In this document: positions 22,800 through 33,257 of the stretch, in pieces
How the letters are laid out: every line of letters begins with the position of its first letter
Numbering within the stretch: position 1 is the first letter of the stretch
NCBI GenBank assembly: GCA_029168955.1
Contig: JAPDOI010000192.1
Location: 293,501 to 357,500, forward strand
Length of the DNA: 64,000 nt
Direction of reading: 5' to 3'
Source: Aplectana chamaeleonis
Taxonomy: Eukaryota; Nematoda; Chromadorea; Rhabditida; Cosmocercidae
Notes under the pieces: generated by a model
Database searches by the model: none
What the model was told of the DNA's origin: nothing
The model's input: the letters and a program-made list of their open reading frames with translations, nothing else
Translations under genes and position numbers: made by a program

Positions 22800-24198
22800 C
22801 AGCTGGAACTAAAGGATAAGTTTGTGATATGTCCACTTGATAAAAGCTGCTAACAATTACAGTTTTATTTGCAAAAAATACTATCTACAAAGAATATCTA
22901 AAGAAGTGGGTATTGTTTACGAAAACAACTTACTGAACATAAGGAATATAATAATGAGACATACGCAAAATATGACACAGAAACACCTGACGTTCTTTTC
23001 TAATAGGTATACATTACTTTTCAACAATAATGAAAATAAAAAACATTCCCAAATCCTAATATACCACTCATTTATGCTCTACCAAAGCTACATAAAAATC
23101 TCTACTAAGCGTTTAGATTTATAACAGGAGATTGCAACGGTATTAACAAGCCTTTGGCAGTTGAATTGAAAACTATATTCCACATTCATCAAAATCATTT
23201 CAAAAAAAAATATTGTAGAAGTCTGTGAGAAATCGAAATCAGAAATTTCATCGAGTATTGGTCAATTGACGATATTAATATAAGCAAACAAGCTTGTGGA
23301 TATATACAAATGGATAACAAAAACTATTTTCGGCAGATTTCTTCACTAATATGTTTACAAATCTGCCACATAACACAATAGTCCAGAATATTCAGAAGTT
23401 ACTACACATGTATGTTTCAACAACGCTGATAAAAAATACATTGCCTTCAATGGGCACAAAAATATTTTCTACACCAACGAAACCACTCGTTCTAATTACA
23501 GATACTATACCACAACAGATTTATTATATTTTACTGATTATTTACTCAAAAACAGTTTCTGCAGTTTTGGACAAATAATTTATAAACAAATTAATGGTGT
23601 ACCACAAGGAGGTAATTTCAGCCCTTTGTTAGCCGACTTAACATTATCCATTTTCGAATATGAATATTCAATCGATTGCATTTCTCACAGTAGAACATTT
23701 TATCCTTTCAGATATATGGATGATCTTCTTGTAATACATAATTCTGACGAAAACCATATTTATAACGAACTTCAGATCATATACAAAAACACTTTGAATT
23801 TAGAAAAAACTCATTTCAACGAATACCACTGCAGCTACCTGGATTTAGATTTGAAAATAGTCAATAATGCTATTATATCCAAGCCTTTCAATAAAACAGA
23901 CAACTTTGATTTCAAAGTCATAAGATTCCCCCATTTTCAATCCAACATTTCAATAAGAATTAAGTCTTCTGTCATTTACACAGAAGTTTTAAGAATCGCA
24001 CGTACATCAAGTCTGTTACCCGACTTTATAAAACGAGTCATAATGTTGAAAAATTTACTAAACAAAAACTGTTACCCTAGACATATCATACATAACAATA
24101 TTCTGAAATGTATAAATAGAAACACATTCATATTACTGAAGTATGGATTATACAACAAATTCAAACAATTACATAACATGATCAGACAAATTTTCTGA
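22800..24198 (+). pseudogene. Penelope-like reverse transcriptase (decayed)
   Basis: Broken plus-strand frames read in order: CPLDKS near 22826, IYHSF..LPKLHKN-like near 23060, a segment with FTNMFTNLPHNTI near 23345, the palm motif NGVPQGGNFSPLLADLTLS near 23594-23650, and the catalytic YMDDLLVI near 23716. KTHFNEYHCSYLDLDLKI and a long C-terminal thumb-like stretch follow, ending at TGA 24196-24198. The YMDD and VPQGG-SP motifs define a reverse transcriptase. The Penelope assignment rests on the overall pattern and on the neighbouring GIY-YIG domain. Several frameshifts upstream of 23600 and a stop directly after the thumb make it non-functional; its own endonuclease is absent. Confidence 0.75.
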
Positions 24199-24365
24199 TA
24201 TTATCAACTCCAAACTTTCACACTATCAAATTTATCAAAACAATTAGTTTGAGGCAAAACAGTATGGTTCATTTTTTCAATATCATGGCGATATGGTGGA
24301 TACCCCACCCATTCTAGTTGAACTTCCTTTCCACTCTGCGATTGATTAATTGGGTTCGATTAATT

Positions 24366-25440
24366 GTTTGTTTCTTTTTCCCCTCTTTCTTCTTTCTCTT
24401 TCTCTTTTCCTTCCTTTCCTTTTTCTCTCTTCTTCTCTTTCTCTCTGTTTGTCTCCGTTTCTCTCTTTATCTCTTTTCTTTCTTCCTCTCTTTCTTCCTT
24501 TCTTTCTTTCATTCTCCTTTCTTTCTTCCGTTTCTTTCTTTCTTTTTCTTCTTCTTCCATTCTTTCTTACTTCTTTCTTCTTTCTTCATTCGTGATTTTT
24601 CTTTCTTCTTTCTTCTTTCTTCTTTCTTCTTTCTTCTTTCTTTCTTTCTTCTTTCTTCTTTCTTCTTTCTTCTTTCTTCTTTCTTTTTTTTCTTTCTTCT
24701 TTCTTCTTTCTTTCTTTCTTCTTTCTTCTCTCTTTCCCTCTTCTTTCTTCTCTCTTCTTTCTTCTTTTTCTTTTTTTTTCTTCTTTCTTCTTTCTCCTTT
24801 CTCCTTTCTCCTTTCTTCTTTCTTCTTTCTTTCTTTCTTCTTTCTTCTTTCTTCTTTCTTCTTTCTTCTTTCTTTCTTCTTCTTTCTTCTTTCTTCTTTC
24901 TTCTTTCTTCTTTCTTCTTTCTTCTTTCTTCTTTCTCCTTTCTCCTTTCTCCTTTCTCCTTTCTCTCCCTTTCTCCTCTCTTCTTTCTTCTTTCTTCTTT
25001 CTCTCTTTCTTCTTTCCTCTTTCTTCTTTCTTCTTTCTTCTTTCTTCTTTCTTCTTTCTTCTTTCTTCTTTCTTCTTTCTTCTTTCTTCTTTCTTCTTTC
25101 TTTCTTCTCTTCTTCTTTCTTCTTTCTTCTTTCTTCTTTCTTCTTTCTTCTTTCTTCTTTCTTCTTCTTCTTTCTTTTCTTCTTTCTTCTTTCTTCTTTC
25201 TTCTTTTCTTCTTTCTTCTTTCTTCTTTCTTCTTTCTTCTTTCTTCTTTCTTCTTTCTTTCTTTCTTCTTTCTTCTTTCTTTCTTCTTTCTTCTTTCTTC
25301 TTTCTTCTTTCTTCTTTCTTCTTTTGTCTTTTGTCTTTCTTCTGTCCTCTTTCTTCGGTCCTCTTTCTTCTGTCCTCTTTCTTCTTTCTTCTTTCTTTCT
25401 CCTTTTTCTGGCTTTCTGCCTCCTTTTTTTCTGTTCCCTC
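24366..25440 (+). repeat. 1.1-kb pure pyrimidine tract, mostly (TTCTTTC)n
   Basis: The plus strand is almost entirely C and T, dominated by a 7-bp TTCTTTC period with local TTTC and CTCC variants. All three plus frames and at least one minus frame are open over long distances purely because the tract lacks stops. Mirror-symmetric polypurine/polypyrimidine DNA of this length can form triplex structures; that is general knowledge, not shown here. Confidence 0.95.
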
Positions 25441-25776
25441 ACCTATACTACTTTTCCTATTTGTTCCTCAATGTCATCTTGAGATTTCAATCTAAATTGA
25501 ACTTTAAATTAGGCTGAAGTCAAAATTTAGTTGGAAAATAATGGTTATCCGAGGATGAGGGGGAGTCCTGGAACTTTGTTCCTAGCTTGACGAGCTCTCG
25601 GAGGATAACGACACAGTAGCTTCAATCAGATTTTGTATAAATCAAATTGAAATTACCAATATGATTATAACATTAAATTTGTACTACCATTCTCTTAGTT
25701 TGTCCAAACTATATAAAAATTTCCTAGCTACCTTCTTCACTGAAGAGCCCCGGGGTAGCTAGAGATAAGGAATTGT

Positions 25777-25800
25777 CTGAAGACAGGGGCGAAACGATTC
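25777..25800 (+). ncRNA. Candidate degenerate hammerhead-ribozyme core of the Penelope element
   Basis: CTGAAGA at 25777-25783 is followed by a short GC stretch and CGAAACG at 25790-25796, the two conserved strands of a hammerhead core (CUGANGA and GAAA). Penelope-like elements are known to carry minimal hammerhead motifs in their terminal repeats. The stem between the strands pairs poorly, and a second CTGAAGA occurs at 25739-25745 inside a TAGCTACC hairpin, so this is suggestive only. Confidence 0.3.
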
Positions 25801-25974
25801 ATATCTTAAAATATTCTTTGCCATCGCATATATAACACCATTCCATTCTGACGAGTATATGCTTTATATGATGTAATTTTCAAAAAATTTTCTACAAATT
25901 TTATAATTCTATTACTGATTAAAACAAACATACAAAAACGGAACCAAAAAGAGAGTATTTTTCTTTAATAATAG

Positions 25975-26668
25975 AAGCGATCGACGGATTAATCACGCTC
26001 CAGGAGACGACAGAGCTCACAATGAAGACGTTATTCAACAACGACCACCATCGGCAGTACGAAATCCGAACTAAGAGCCAATCTTCTCACATCGTGCATC
26101 AAAAGCACACAAGGTGGAAAGTCGCATCTGGCAGTAAACGCCTCAATACGCAATCGGCGACAGATAGCACTAGCAACATAGACGCGATTTCAGCCCAGGC
26201 GCTTCACTGTTTCGTTTCGCCGACACATCAGCAGTCGTCTGTTCTCAGGACGAGAATAAAATGTGTATGCGGAGGATATCATGCTCCAAGAAGCTGTGCC
26301 AAGTTCAAAACTCCAGAACGTCGTCGAATCGAGGCAAAAAGAAGGAATTTATGCTGGAGGTGCTTCAGCGCATGCCACAACTCCAGGCAATGCGATATTT
26401 TGGGGACGATCATCATTCATCTCTCTGTAGCAAAACATCGACTAGAGTAGCACCGAATAACCTACTCAGTCGAGATCACAATCGGCAAGGAAGCAGGAAC
26501 AAACTCCCAAGATCATCTAATGCTGAGGCTCCATCACGAAATAACCGCTTGCAGCAACAAATGCGAGAGAGCGGTAACCAACGGCGGGAGTTCCATAGAG
26601 TCCAAGTGCTGTACAATTCAGTTCTTCAACAAAGCACTACAGCTGGGTCCAAACAGCGCGTAGCAATC
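25975..26668 (+). pseudogene. Pao/BEL-type gag C-terminal part with zinc knuckles
   Basis: The plus frame begins with LLEAIDGLITLQETTELT-like sequence from about 25970, continuing the gag that stops near 9765. It then encodes two metal-binding knuckles: CVCGGYHAPRSC near 26262 and CWRCFSACHNSRQC near 26353. The second fits C-x2-C-x4-H-x4-C exactly. A frameshift near 26400 moves the reading to another frame (HHSSLCSKTSTRVAP) that runs into the inverted LTR. The knuckles bind element RNA. No protease or polymerase follows. Confidence 0.7.
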
Positions 26669-27092
26669 TGGTGGATTACCAATGGTTACAGACACTTGCA
26701 ATATATAGATTTATTAACAAGTACCTGCTCAGTGAACAGACGAACCTAATATCAACATTCCATCGCCTTTTATACAGATTGGGGAGCGGCCCCACAAACA
26801 AATATCATACAAAGTTGTAATTACACATATATTCACAGGGTGCACCGAGCCTCAAGCAATATCTCATCTATCAATTGTAGCGGCACCTATGAGGCACACC
26901 CGCGTGTAATTAACCTACCAGACACCACCCTCTGAATACGATGCCTAACGGCTGAGTTGTAAATGGTGTCTGGGCTATGGATGAACTATACAATGTTTTA
27001 TGACCGTTTTGATTCTTAGTACTCAATACCATTTGCCCTAATCTATATATGTTATATTAGATATACATTCACAAGGTTGTGTATCCACAACA
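26669..27092 (-). repeat. Minus-oriented LTR, uninterrupted (424 bp)
   Basis: Read on the minus strand it starts TGTTGTGGATACACAACC at 27092, includes TGTATAAAAGGCG (TATA) near 26775 and AATAAATC near 26715, and ends AATCCACCA. It is the reverse complement of the LTR at 3634-6971 minus that copy's insertion. It directly abuts the plus-strand gag remnant, an inverted arrangement. Confidence 0.8.
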
Positions 27093-27578
27093 CTCCGGAC
27101 ATTGAAAAAATCGGTCCAAAAATCGAAAAAAGGGTCGTCTAGATACATGACCTAGTGAAAGAGTGGAAACTGTAGACAGATGTTAGAAAATGTTAACGTC
27201 CAGAGATGAGCTCATAAAATCGATTTTGAGCCGAGTTATGGCCGGTCAAAGGTGCGGTGGTCCCACGGTGGTTCAAAAGCCCCATCGGACCACCGTGGCC
27301 AAAAACGGAGGGCGAAGGTTTTTCCGGTTTCTGATATGCTTTTCAGCTTTCCATCTGGCCGAATTTTTTGAATATCGGCAGCGCATGGAACGCTATTCAT
27401 CCACTTTGGAATGGTGGAGCCCCAAAAATTGAAAAAAGCTCCAAAATGAAACGAGTCAGTAAAGTCTACCAATTTTTTCACCCTTCCTAGAGGGTCGTTT
27501 TTTTAGCCGAAAAATGTCCCTCTCAGGGGGGGGGGTCGTTGTTCAGGACGACACGGACCACCGCTGTGTCTGACCCTG

Positions 27579-28023
27579 AGTCCAAACCAAGGCTCTGACC
27601 GTTTCTTCAACCTAATTTTTAGAGATGTTGGAGGAGAGAAGCCGAAAAAAGCTGCAGGTTTGGAGCGCCTGAGGAGTCGACGAAGGAACGGGGAACACTC
27701 AACTGGTTCGTGAGTTATTCTTTTATATGACGTTTTGTGACCCTATTTTCGAAAAATACTTCACTGTTTACTTTTTCTCGAGTGATAAAGTTTCAATTGA
27801 ACCAGTTGAAATTTTCTTTTTTTTTTCTTTTTCTCTAGTTACTAAGAATATGCTTCACTTTTACTAATATAATTTCTTCAGCGACATGGAACCTCGAAAA
27901 GAAGTCCAGGTACAGAAACCCGTCACGTGCATTTAAAGAAGGATGAGGCACAGGTATCAAGCTTAAGTTGTGATTTGTTAATTTGCTCTCAGTAAATGAT
28001 TTGGCATGCTCTGGAATCATTTT
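27579..28023. other. Unassigned sequence right of the hAT nest
   Basis: Mixed sequence with a T-rich tract near 27810-27835. No gene or repeat boundary recognised. Confidence 0.4.
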
Positions 28024-28378
28024 TTTAAACCCGTCAGCTTGTCACACCCCAGATGCACTTTCCACGCCCACCAACGTGAACAAATGAATGCTCGAGATTG
28101 TGAGATGAGCGATGGTTTCAGATCATTAGCCCCGTTCTTTCCTTCATTCTCAACTTCTCTCTTTACTAAGGTCAGCTCGCATACATCAGCTGCAAAAGAC
28201 GGAAGTTACAAGCCTCGGACAACTCGTCCACCATGTTTCCTTAGCTCAATTTTTGAGGGACCATAACTCCGTTCTCAGAATGTCTTGTACGATTTCAGAG
28301 ACATCATTGGAATCAGCATGGGACCGTCTTCAAGATGGTGGAAAAACAGAAAAACGATTCTTATCGTGAACACTGCTT
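28024..28378 (+). mobile_element. 5'-truncated TTAA MITE, family F1
   Basis: Homologous to the right 360 bp of 38698-39182 (landmarks CAGATGCACTTTCCACGCCC and GGACCATAACTCCGTTC). Ends ATCGTGAACACTGCTT followed by TTAA (28379-28382). The left terminus is missing. Confidence 0.75.
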
Positions 28379-28382
28379 TTAA

Positions 28383-28794
28383 ATAGGATTACTCATAAGA
28401 TCCAATTTACCTTATCGATATTGAATTAAGATGTGAAACCATGATTTAAAGCTTTGTAATTATTTAGCATTCGCCTGACGTTAAATGCTGGCTTGATATA
28501 TTGATTGCTGCAATAATAAATACATTTACCCAACTATGATTCGTAAACCTGTGATTGTAAGAGTAGATTTGATGGAGTATGAGATTCTAATCATTGGGGT
28601 GGGAGCTGGTGGTAAGCAATCATGCAAGGGTGCTCGCTAACCGCTACCATTTCGTCGGCGACCAGGGTGAGGAGAGCGGGGGTGTGATGTGGCGAGCGTG
28701 CCGCCGAATTAATGGTGGCGGGCGGCGAGCCCCGGCCTGCGAGTGCTTGCCACCCGCTATCACATCGCTCGCTGCCATCGCTAAGGGGTCGTTT
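28383..28794. other. AT-rich then GC-rich spacer, no gene
   Basis: From about 28590 the sequence becomes GC-rich, with repeated CTCGC and GGCGAGC phrases, and surrounds the MITE at 28795. Open frames on both strands here are composition effects and include the MITE. Confidence 0.5.
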
Positions 28795-28920
28795 ATACTT
28801 CCGCCGCCAAGCGGCGCGGCGAAATGCAATTTTACAATATCGATCGTGCCGCGCCGCGTGATCAATATTACAGAAATGCACTTCGCCGCGCCGCTTGGCG
28901 GCGGAAGTATAAACGACCCC
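28795..28920. mobile_element. 126-bp PIF-type MITE with near-perfect termini
   Basis: Left end GGGGTCGTTTATACTTCCGC, right end its exact complement; the arms continue through GCCAAGCGGCGCGGCGAA, about 38 bp in all. Flanks are TAA and TGA, compatible with a decayed 3-bp duplication. Confidence 0.85.
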
Positions 28921-28969
28921 TGAGGGTTGCTCGCCGCCGGACTTTTGCTTCGCAGGTGGAGAACCTTCA

Positions 28970-29154
28970 TTTTTCTACAGTAATCTACCTAATCTCCCGA
29001 AAACGGACCTCATATACATGTTGAGCACCCCCGAATAACCCCCTAACAAAGTCTAGGGTAGGAAGAAAAATTAAAATTTTTGTGTGGAGTGCCTGTAATA
29101 CTGCTGCTAACATTGGTAGCCAGAGCAACCTCGCAAGGTGCAATACCGATCCTG
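28970..29154 (-). repeat. Inverted copy of the 35.99-36.17 kb segment
   Basis: Complement of about 35990-36172, with landmarks CTCCCGAAAACGGACCTCAT, CCCCCTAACAAAGTCTAG and GGTGCAATACCGATCCTGTC. Role unknown. Confidence 0.75.
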
Positions 29155-29609
29155 TCCAAGGGAGAAAAGGGGCGAGCTAAAGCGTCTTTCTACCACAACT
29201 CGCTTCAAAATGCTCCGTTTTGAATTTTCAAACGCCAAAATATTCAGCATGTTGTGAACCAATCAGCCCTGTAAAAATGCCTCGCAAAATTCTCGAGAAA
29301 CTTTATTTTCCAAAGTGAAATATGTTTTTATTTTACCAATGGTAGAGATCGTGCATGGGTCGTTTTGGATTAACGTGCTCCTGATCTTGTGATATCATTA
29401 TCAAATTCATAACTAACTCAAAAAAAACCTCAATAAGGGGTTTCCGATGGGAAATTTTCAAAAATTATTTCATATAGTTGGATAGATTGTGGCACGATGA
29501 ACATTTTCCTTCTTTAAAAAATTGAAAACAGAGCATTTTGAGACAAGTTGTGATCGAAGGAGGCCCTAGCTGCCCGCTTTGGCAATTTCGCCCCTGTTCT
29601 CCCTTGGAT
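29155..29609. mobile_element. 455-bp MITE, copy 1
   Basis: Begins CCAAGGGAGAAAAGGGGCGA and ends in the complement of CCAAGGGAGAACAGGGGCGA. The interior is directly homologous to 34160-34575 (GCGTCTTTCTACCACAA, TGTGGCACGATGAACATTTT). No coding content. Confidence 0.7.
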
Positions 29610-29775
29610 AGCAGCGGCATTGTACTTCATTTTGCTCACTTCGGACTACGTTGAAATTATTTCCTTTGCCTCCAGGCGGTTGGCCCACAAAAACAGTCTG
29701 CTCATGAGTGACTCGATTCAAGACTTCCGAAGTCAGTTGGGAGCTATGACGCCCTGCCTTTCTCCAAAACTCCAT
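29590..29775 (-). other. Possible exon fragment, unknown
   Basis: The minus-strand frame from ATG at 29775 reads MEFWRKAGRHSSQLTSEVL, then FVGQPPGGKGNNFN and VQCRCYPRENRG, before running into the MITE end at 29609. The composition looks protein-like, but there is no clear splice acceptor, no matching continuation and no family recognised. Confidence 0.25.
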
Positions 29776-29911
29776 CTTTAATTTTGAATTATTGCGGTGG
29801 CTTGTAAGGGCATTTATTGTGGTTTAGTCTTTGTACCTATCGCAGTATGTATATCAATGCCGAAAACCGATAAACTGAAATACCCAACCCATAAACAACG
29901 TTTGCAAACAA
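29776..29911. other. Spacer, no feature seen
   Basis: Ordinary AT-rich sequence. Confidence 0.4.
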
Positions 29912-30050
29912 GGGACCAGATTCATCACTGCACAAAGCCTGGGTTTGTCGATTTGGGTTGGGTTTAGCACCAGCGCACCCGAACTGTTCGAATAGCCGAG
30001 CCCAACCAAAACTGACAAAACCTGGGTTTGCGCAACGATGAATACGGCCC
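29912..30050. mobile_element. Foldback MITE, about 139 bp
   Basis: Left GGGACCAGATTCATCACTGC and right complement GGGCCGTATTCATCGTTGCG are imperfect inverted copies continuing through CAAA..CCTGGGTTT. The G-rich termini resemble the PIF-type MITEs nearby. Duplication not clear. Confidence 0.6.
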
Positions 30051-31553
30051 AAGGAAACACATTAGCGCCATATTCTGAGCCAGAATTTGCTTGATGATCT
30101 TGTTTGGTGAAATTATGAAGCGCATGAAAAGATTTGGGGACCATTCCTATAATGAAACTGGGGAGGAACAGATAGAGATAACGGCAGGTTTTGACTTCTG
30201 GCACAGAGCTGCATGAAAAAAGTGGGGTAGTCTCCTTCAAAAGCAGAGATGGGGGAGATTAGTTGCAAACTCGGAGAAGCTGCCCTGCAATGGGAGCAGC
30301 GCGGCAATTTTTCTCATGATTTTCTGCATTTGCTATCTAGAAGGGAGCCATATATTGCCCTCAAGGAATCACGAGTTCCCGACGTTTCTCTTCATACTGG
30401 CTGTTAATTCTCGGGTGAACTGTGTTCTGTCAGAGCTTCAAGGTATAAATCGCAACGCATTTTCTCCACAAACTGCAATCTCAATCTGTTTGGTCTCTCG
30501 GCCAAGCCTGATGCGATTTCTCACGAGGACTGAATTTCCCACGCATTGCATCTCACCGCTGTTCTTCGGATTGCTCATGCTGAGCTACACAATCCAGACC
30601 GCACCCACTTATGAGAGAGGCTGAGCAGCACCCATTACTAACAAGACTAGCGTAATGGGAAGATCAAGAATATAGCGTCGGCTGAGCTGTTATTGAAAGT
30701 ACACATGTCAATCTGCTTCTGCAGCTTGTGTGGCATTTACATTCTAATCCCCTCGCATGTCACACCGGGAACGGATTCACTGAGCAGAGATTCGCAGCGA
30801 AAATGACAGAAGCCTAGCGGCTCAAAATGCCATACAATAGTAGATATCCTGGTTACAGCACGCCATCATTGTGCCTAAAAATGAATGTATAGTATAGTTG
30901 TGCTCGAATATTCGCAATCGAGTAAACATCTAAATAAATTATTCGATTATTTATTCGATAATCGAGTAATCGAAAGATCCAAATATTCGATTATTATTCC
31001 AGATCTACTATCAAAAAAAAACAGATATTCGATCATTATTCGAAAACGACTATCGATACTGACAATTAATCGGACATATTCGATCTTCGAATATAATCGA
31101 ATGATCTAACTCAGACATTACCGGATCCTACATAGAAATTTCTGGAAGGGCCTGTGCGCCAGCGTTACTGTGGGTCCCAGAACGATTACGCAGGCAACGC
31201 ACTCACCCATTTTGATTTCCGGAAAAAGGGTGCGGAAATACTCTTAACCTGCATCCACTGACAGACGTTGACCACTTGACATAGCGCTAAAATCGCTCCA
31301 TGTGTACTGTTCTTTTCCTATGGTCTTCCGGTTCGTATTATGATACATTTTTTGGAATAATGCTATTTGGCTCACACCCCCCCCCCCTCCGCTTTCGGCT
31401 CAATCGCAGTGGGTCAAATTTTTGGCATTGAGGCGCCCTTTTCGCTCCCTCCTCGCTGCATTCGAGGGAGCGAGCGGTAAGCCCAATGTCAAAAATCTGA
31501 CTCATGGCGAATGAACAACTCTGACCCACGACGATGGAGCCGATCGGGCTTAA
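30051..31553. other. No supported gene; AT-rich TCGA-motif patch and C-run
   Basis: Contains an AT-rich patch at 30895-31105 with recurrent ATTCGATTATT and TCGA phrases in both orientations, a C homopolymer near 31378, and a short hairpin at 31442-31471 (CGCTCCCTC with GAGGGAGCG). Open frames up to about 128 codons lack motifs. Confidence 0.5.
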
Positions 31554-32072
31554 AGGCATCGTACGCGCTGAAATGAACTTTCCATTTTTTATGCTCAATC
31601 CCTTCCTCGGGCCCCTGTGAGAACGTACAACGAGCTTGGCTGCTCAAAAACGTACCATTGTGAGCATAGAGGAAGTGGAAAGTAAGGAATTCCGTCAAAA
31701 GGGGCCGGCCCTTCCGTCAGTCATTTGGCACTTTCGCAATATTTGAGCAGAACGTCGTGTCGCTAAGTACAGGGCATGCCATTATACGCTGACGCACCGG
31801 CATTATCGACTGGAAATTTCTCGTCACACAACGAGCGATTGCTTCCAACGCTGCGCCAATGGACGAATTGTAGAACTGTTCCTTGCGCCCTCCGCGTAGC
31901 TATCCCGAGTCGATGCCGGCGCGAATTTCAAATGATTTTCAAGTTTTTAAAACGTTTTTCTTGAAAAGTTAACGTTTTTGAGCGGGCTTTTCGCTACCTT
32001 TAGTCACTATAGGGGGCTAACAACTCAAAAACGCTTAAAAACGAAACATGGTTTTTAGCGCGTACGATGCCT
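31554..32072 (+). mobile_element. TTAA MITE, family F3 (519 bp)
   Basis: Left AGGCATCGTACGCGCTGAAA after TTAA (31550-31553); right end TTTTTAGCGCGTACGATGCCT before TTAA (32073-32076), with the final bases complementary to the left. No coding content. Confidence 0.8.
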
Positions 32073-32076
32073 TTAA

Positions 32077-32549
32077 AGCCACAGTCCAACCTCAGAATCA
32101 AATTTTGGTTTTCCTACTTATCTTGGAGAAAATTTTACGCTGATCACAAATGTTTCTCCAGAATCGCTCAGAAATCACTACGAACGGAGTTATGGCCCCT
32201 CAAAAATTCTGAAATTGAACGGCGATAAGTTCGCGGACGAGTTGTCTTGGGCCTGTTTTTTCTCTTTATTCGCAGCCATCGTTTTGAAGCAGGTCACAAA
32301 ATAAAGCCACACCGAAAACAAATGGAAGAACATAGATTTTGTTCAAAACCGGTCGCGCTTCTCTTCCCTATCGAGACCAGAAGCTTGTCGGTGGGCGTTA
32401 CCCAATTTTTCTTCCTTGGGGGCGGAGTCGACCTTTCCCTGCCTTTTCTCGCTTATTTGAGCGAATTGAGATTTCGCGCTTAGCAGAGTTGCTATTCACG
32501 ACGACCGGAGTATAATATCAAAAATTACCCCTGAGCTTGGACTGTGCCT
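32077..32549 (+). mobile_element. TTAA MITE, family F2 (473 bp)
   Basis: Starts AGCCACAGTCCAACCTCAGA directly after the TTAA that ends the F3 element, and closes with CTGAGCTTGGACTGTGCCT before TTAA (32550-32553). Termini are imperfect complements. It shares its border TTAA with two neighbours. Confidence 0.75.
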
Positions 32550-32553
32550 TTAA

Positions 32554-32990
32554 AGGCACAGTACACCCTCAGATATGAATTTTGAGATTTTCATTTAATT
32601 GTGTAGAAGACCCCTCCTGTATAACACGTGCCAATTTTCAGATCTCATTTCCTCCAAATAAGTGAGAAATAAGCGGCCACCACACGCGCGACCCCTAACA
32701 GATTTTCGAGCTCCATAGCGGCTCGATGGATGGACAAATTCCAACAAGTCGTCGTTCTTCAGTCCACTGCCGAGCTGTCTCCTTATCCTGGCTTGCTCTC
32801 GCGCAATGATTGCGAATGAAGAGAACTACAGGCCTGAGACAACTCGTCCACCTATTTTTCACCCTCGAAATCTAGGCATTTTGAAGAGCCATATCTAAGT
32901 TCATAGGGGGTCCTGGACGATTTCAGAGATACCACTGTGATCAGCGTGTGACTCTCTCCAAGATAAGATGGCAACCTCGTTGCTGCTTTT
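32554..32990 (+). mobile_element. TTAA MITE, family F2b, right end not found
   Basis: Starts AGGCACAGTACACCCTCAGA after TTAA and matches 40283 onward (ATGAATTTTG, GACCCCTCCTG, TCAGTCCACTGCCG). It provides the empty site for the MITE at 40490-40644. The right terminus could not be placed; the end given is approximate. Confidence 0.55.
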
Positions 32991-33257
32991 CTTCAGTGTT
33001 TTTCCATTGACGCATCAAATCCAACAATGAAAGGGATAACATAATCATATTTAGGATCACATGCGCTAGGAAGAACACAAAAAAACTGTTGGTATCGCTA
33101 CGAGAAATTGTCATTGCTTGTTTACGAGAAATGGCGTACATACGCAATTGCGTGTAGTCACCCAGCGTTCACACCTGAATACCTGCGTGACGCGATTTTC
33201 GTGTCACATTGACATGGGCAACGCCGTCGCCCCGCGAAAACTCCAAACGCCGTCGTA
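32991..33257. other. Spacer, no feature seen
   Basis: No gene or repeat boundary recognised. Confidence 0.4.

Larger units (their letters stand above)
9780..25970 (+). mobile_element. Penelope-like retroelement block, two partial copies head to tail
   Basis: Endonuclease-domain sequence (9815-10278 continued at 21414-21908) comes before reverse-transcriptase sequence (about 22800-24198), both on the plus strand. Within one Penelope-like element the order is reverse transcriptase then endonuclease, so these are the 3' end of one copy followed by the 5' part of another. Partial tandems are usual for this class. The block lies between the two halves of the Pao gag. Exact ends were not resolved: left about 9770-9800, right about 25860-25980. 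Confidence 0.6.
3337..27092. mobile_element. Pao/BEL-type LTR retroelement composite with nested insertions
   Basis: The block is bounded on both sides by CTCCG (3332-3336 and 27093-27097), a 5-bp target duplication typical of LTR retroelements. It starts with TGTTGTG and ends with CACAACA. Inside are a plus-oriented LTR (split), a minisatellite leader, a decayed Pao-type gag (split) and a minus-oriented LTR at the right end. No protease, reverse transcriptase or integrase of the Pao element was found. The outer LTRs are inverted relative to one another, which is abnormal and implies an inversion or a composite of two insertions. The segment 3337-3633 does not match the recognised LTR and may be a remnant of another LTR. 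Confidence 0.6.
35..27578. mobile_element. hAT-type DNA transposon (family A), split by a 23.8-kb insertion
   Basis: The left end begins CAGGGTCAAGCTCACGG and runs into a perfect 24-nt palindrome at 47-70. The right end at about 27541-27578 reads TGACCCTG outward, with a related imperfect hairpin. Both ends share G-rich subterminal sequence containing GGGTCGTT. Internal sequence stops at 3336 and resumes at 27093 in the middle of a roughly 490-bp direct repeat (first unit 2692-3181, second unit 3182-3336 plus 27093-27460), so the two parts are one element. CAG-type ends and a decayed transposase on the minus strand point to the hAT superfamily. The 8-bp flanks (27-34 and 27579-27586) do not match, so the target duplication is lost or the outer boundary has been rearranged. 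A second copy starts at 42030. Confidence 0.65.

Noticed and set aside
24318..25517. Plus-strand open frame of 399 codons rich in F, S and L, and a 291-codon minus-strand frame rich in K, E and R
   Set aside because: Both are translations of the TTCTTTC pyrimidine tract; lack of stops follows from composition.
35..27578. A Maverick/Polinton-type giant element instead of a nest
   Set aside because: No polymerase B, integrase, ATPase or capsid-like frame was seen, and separate duplications mark independent insertions.
28591..28970. Overlapping frames on both strands near 28.6-28.97 kb
   Set aside because: They run through the inverted arms of the PIF-type MITE and GC-rich flanks; not conserved coding.
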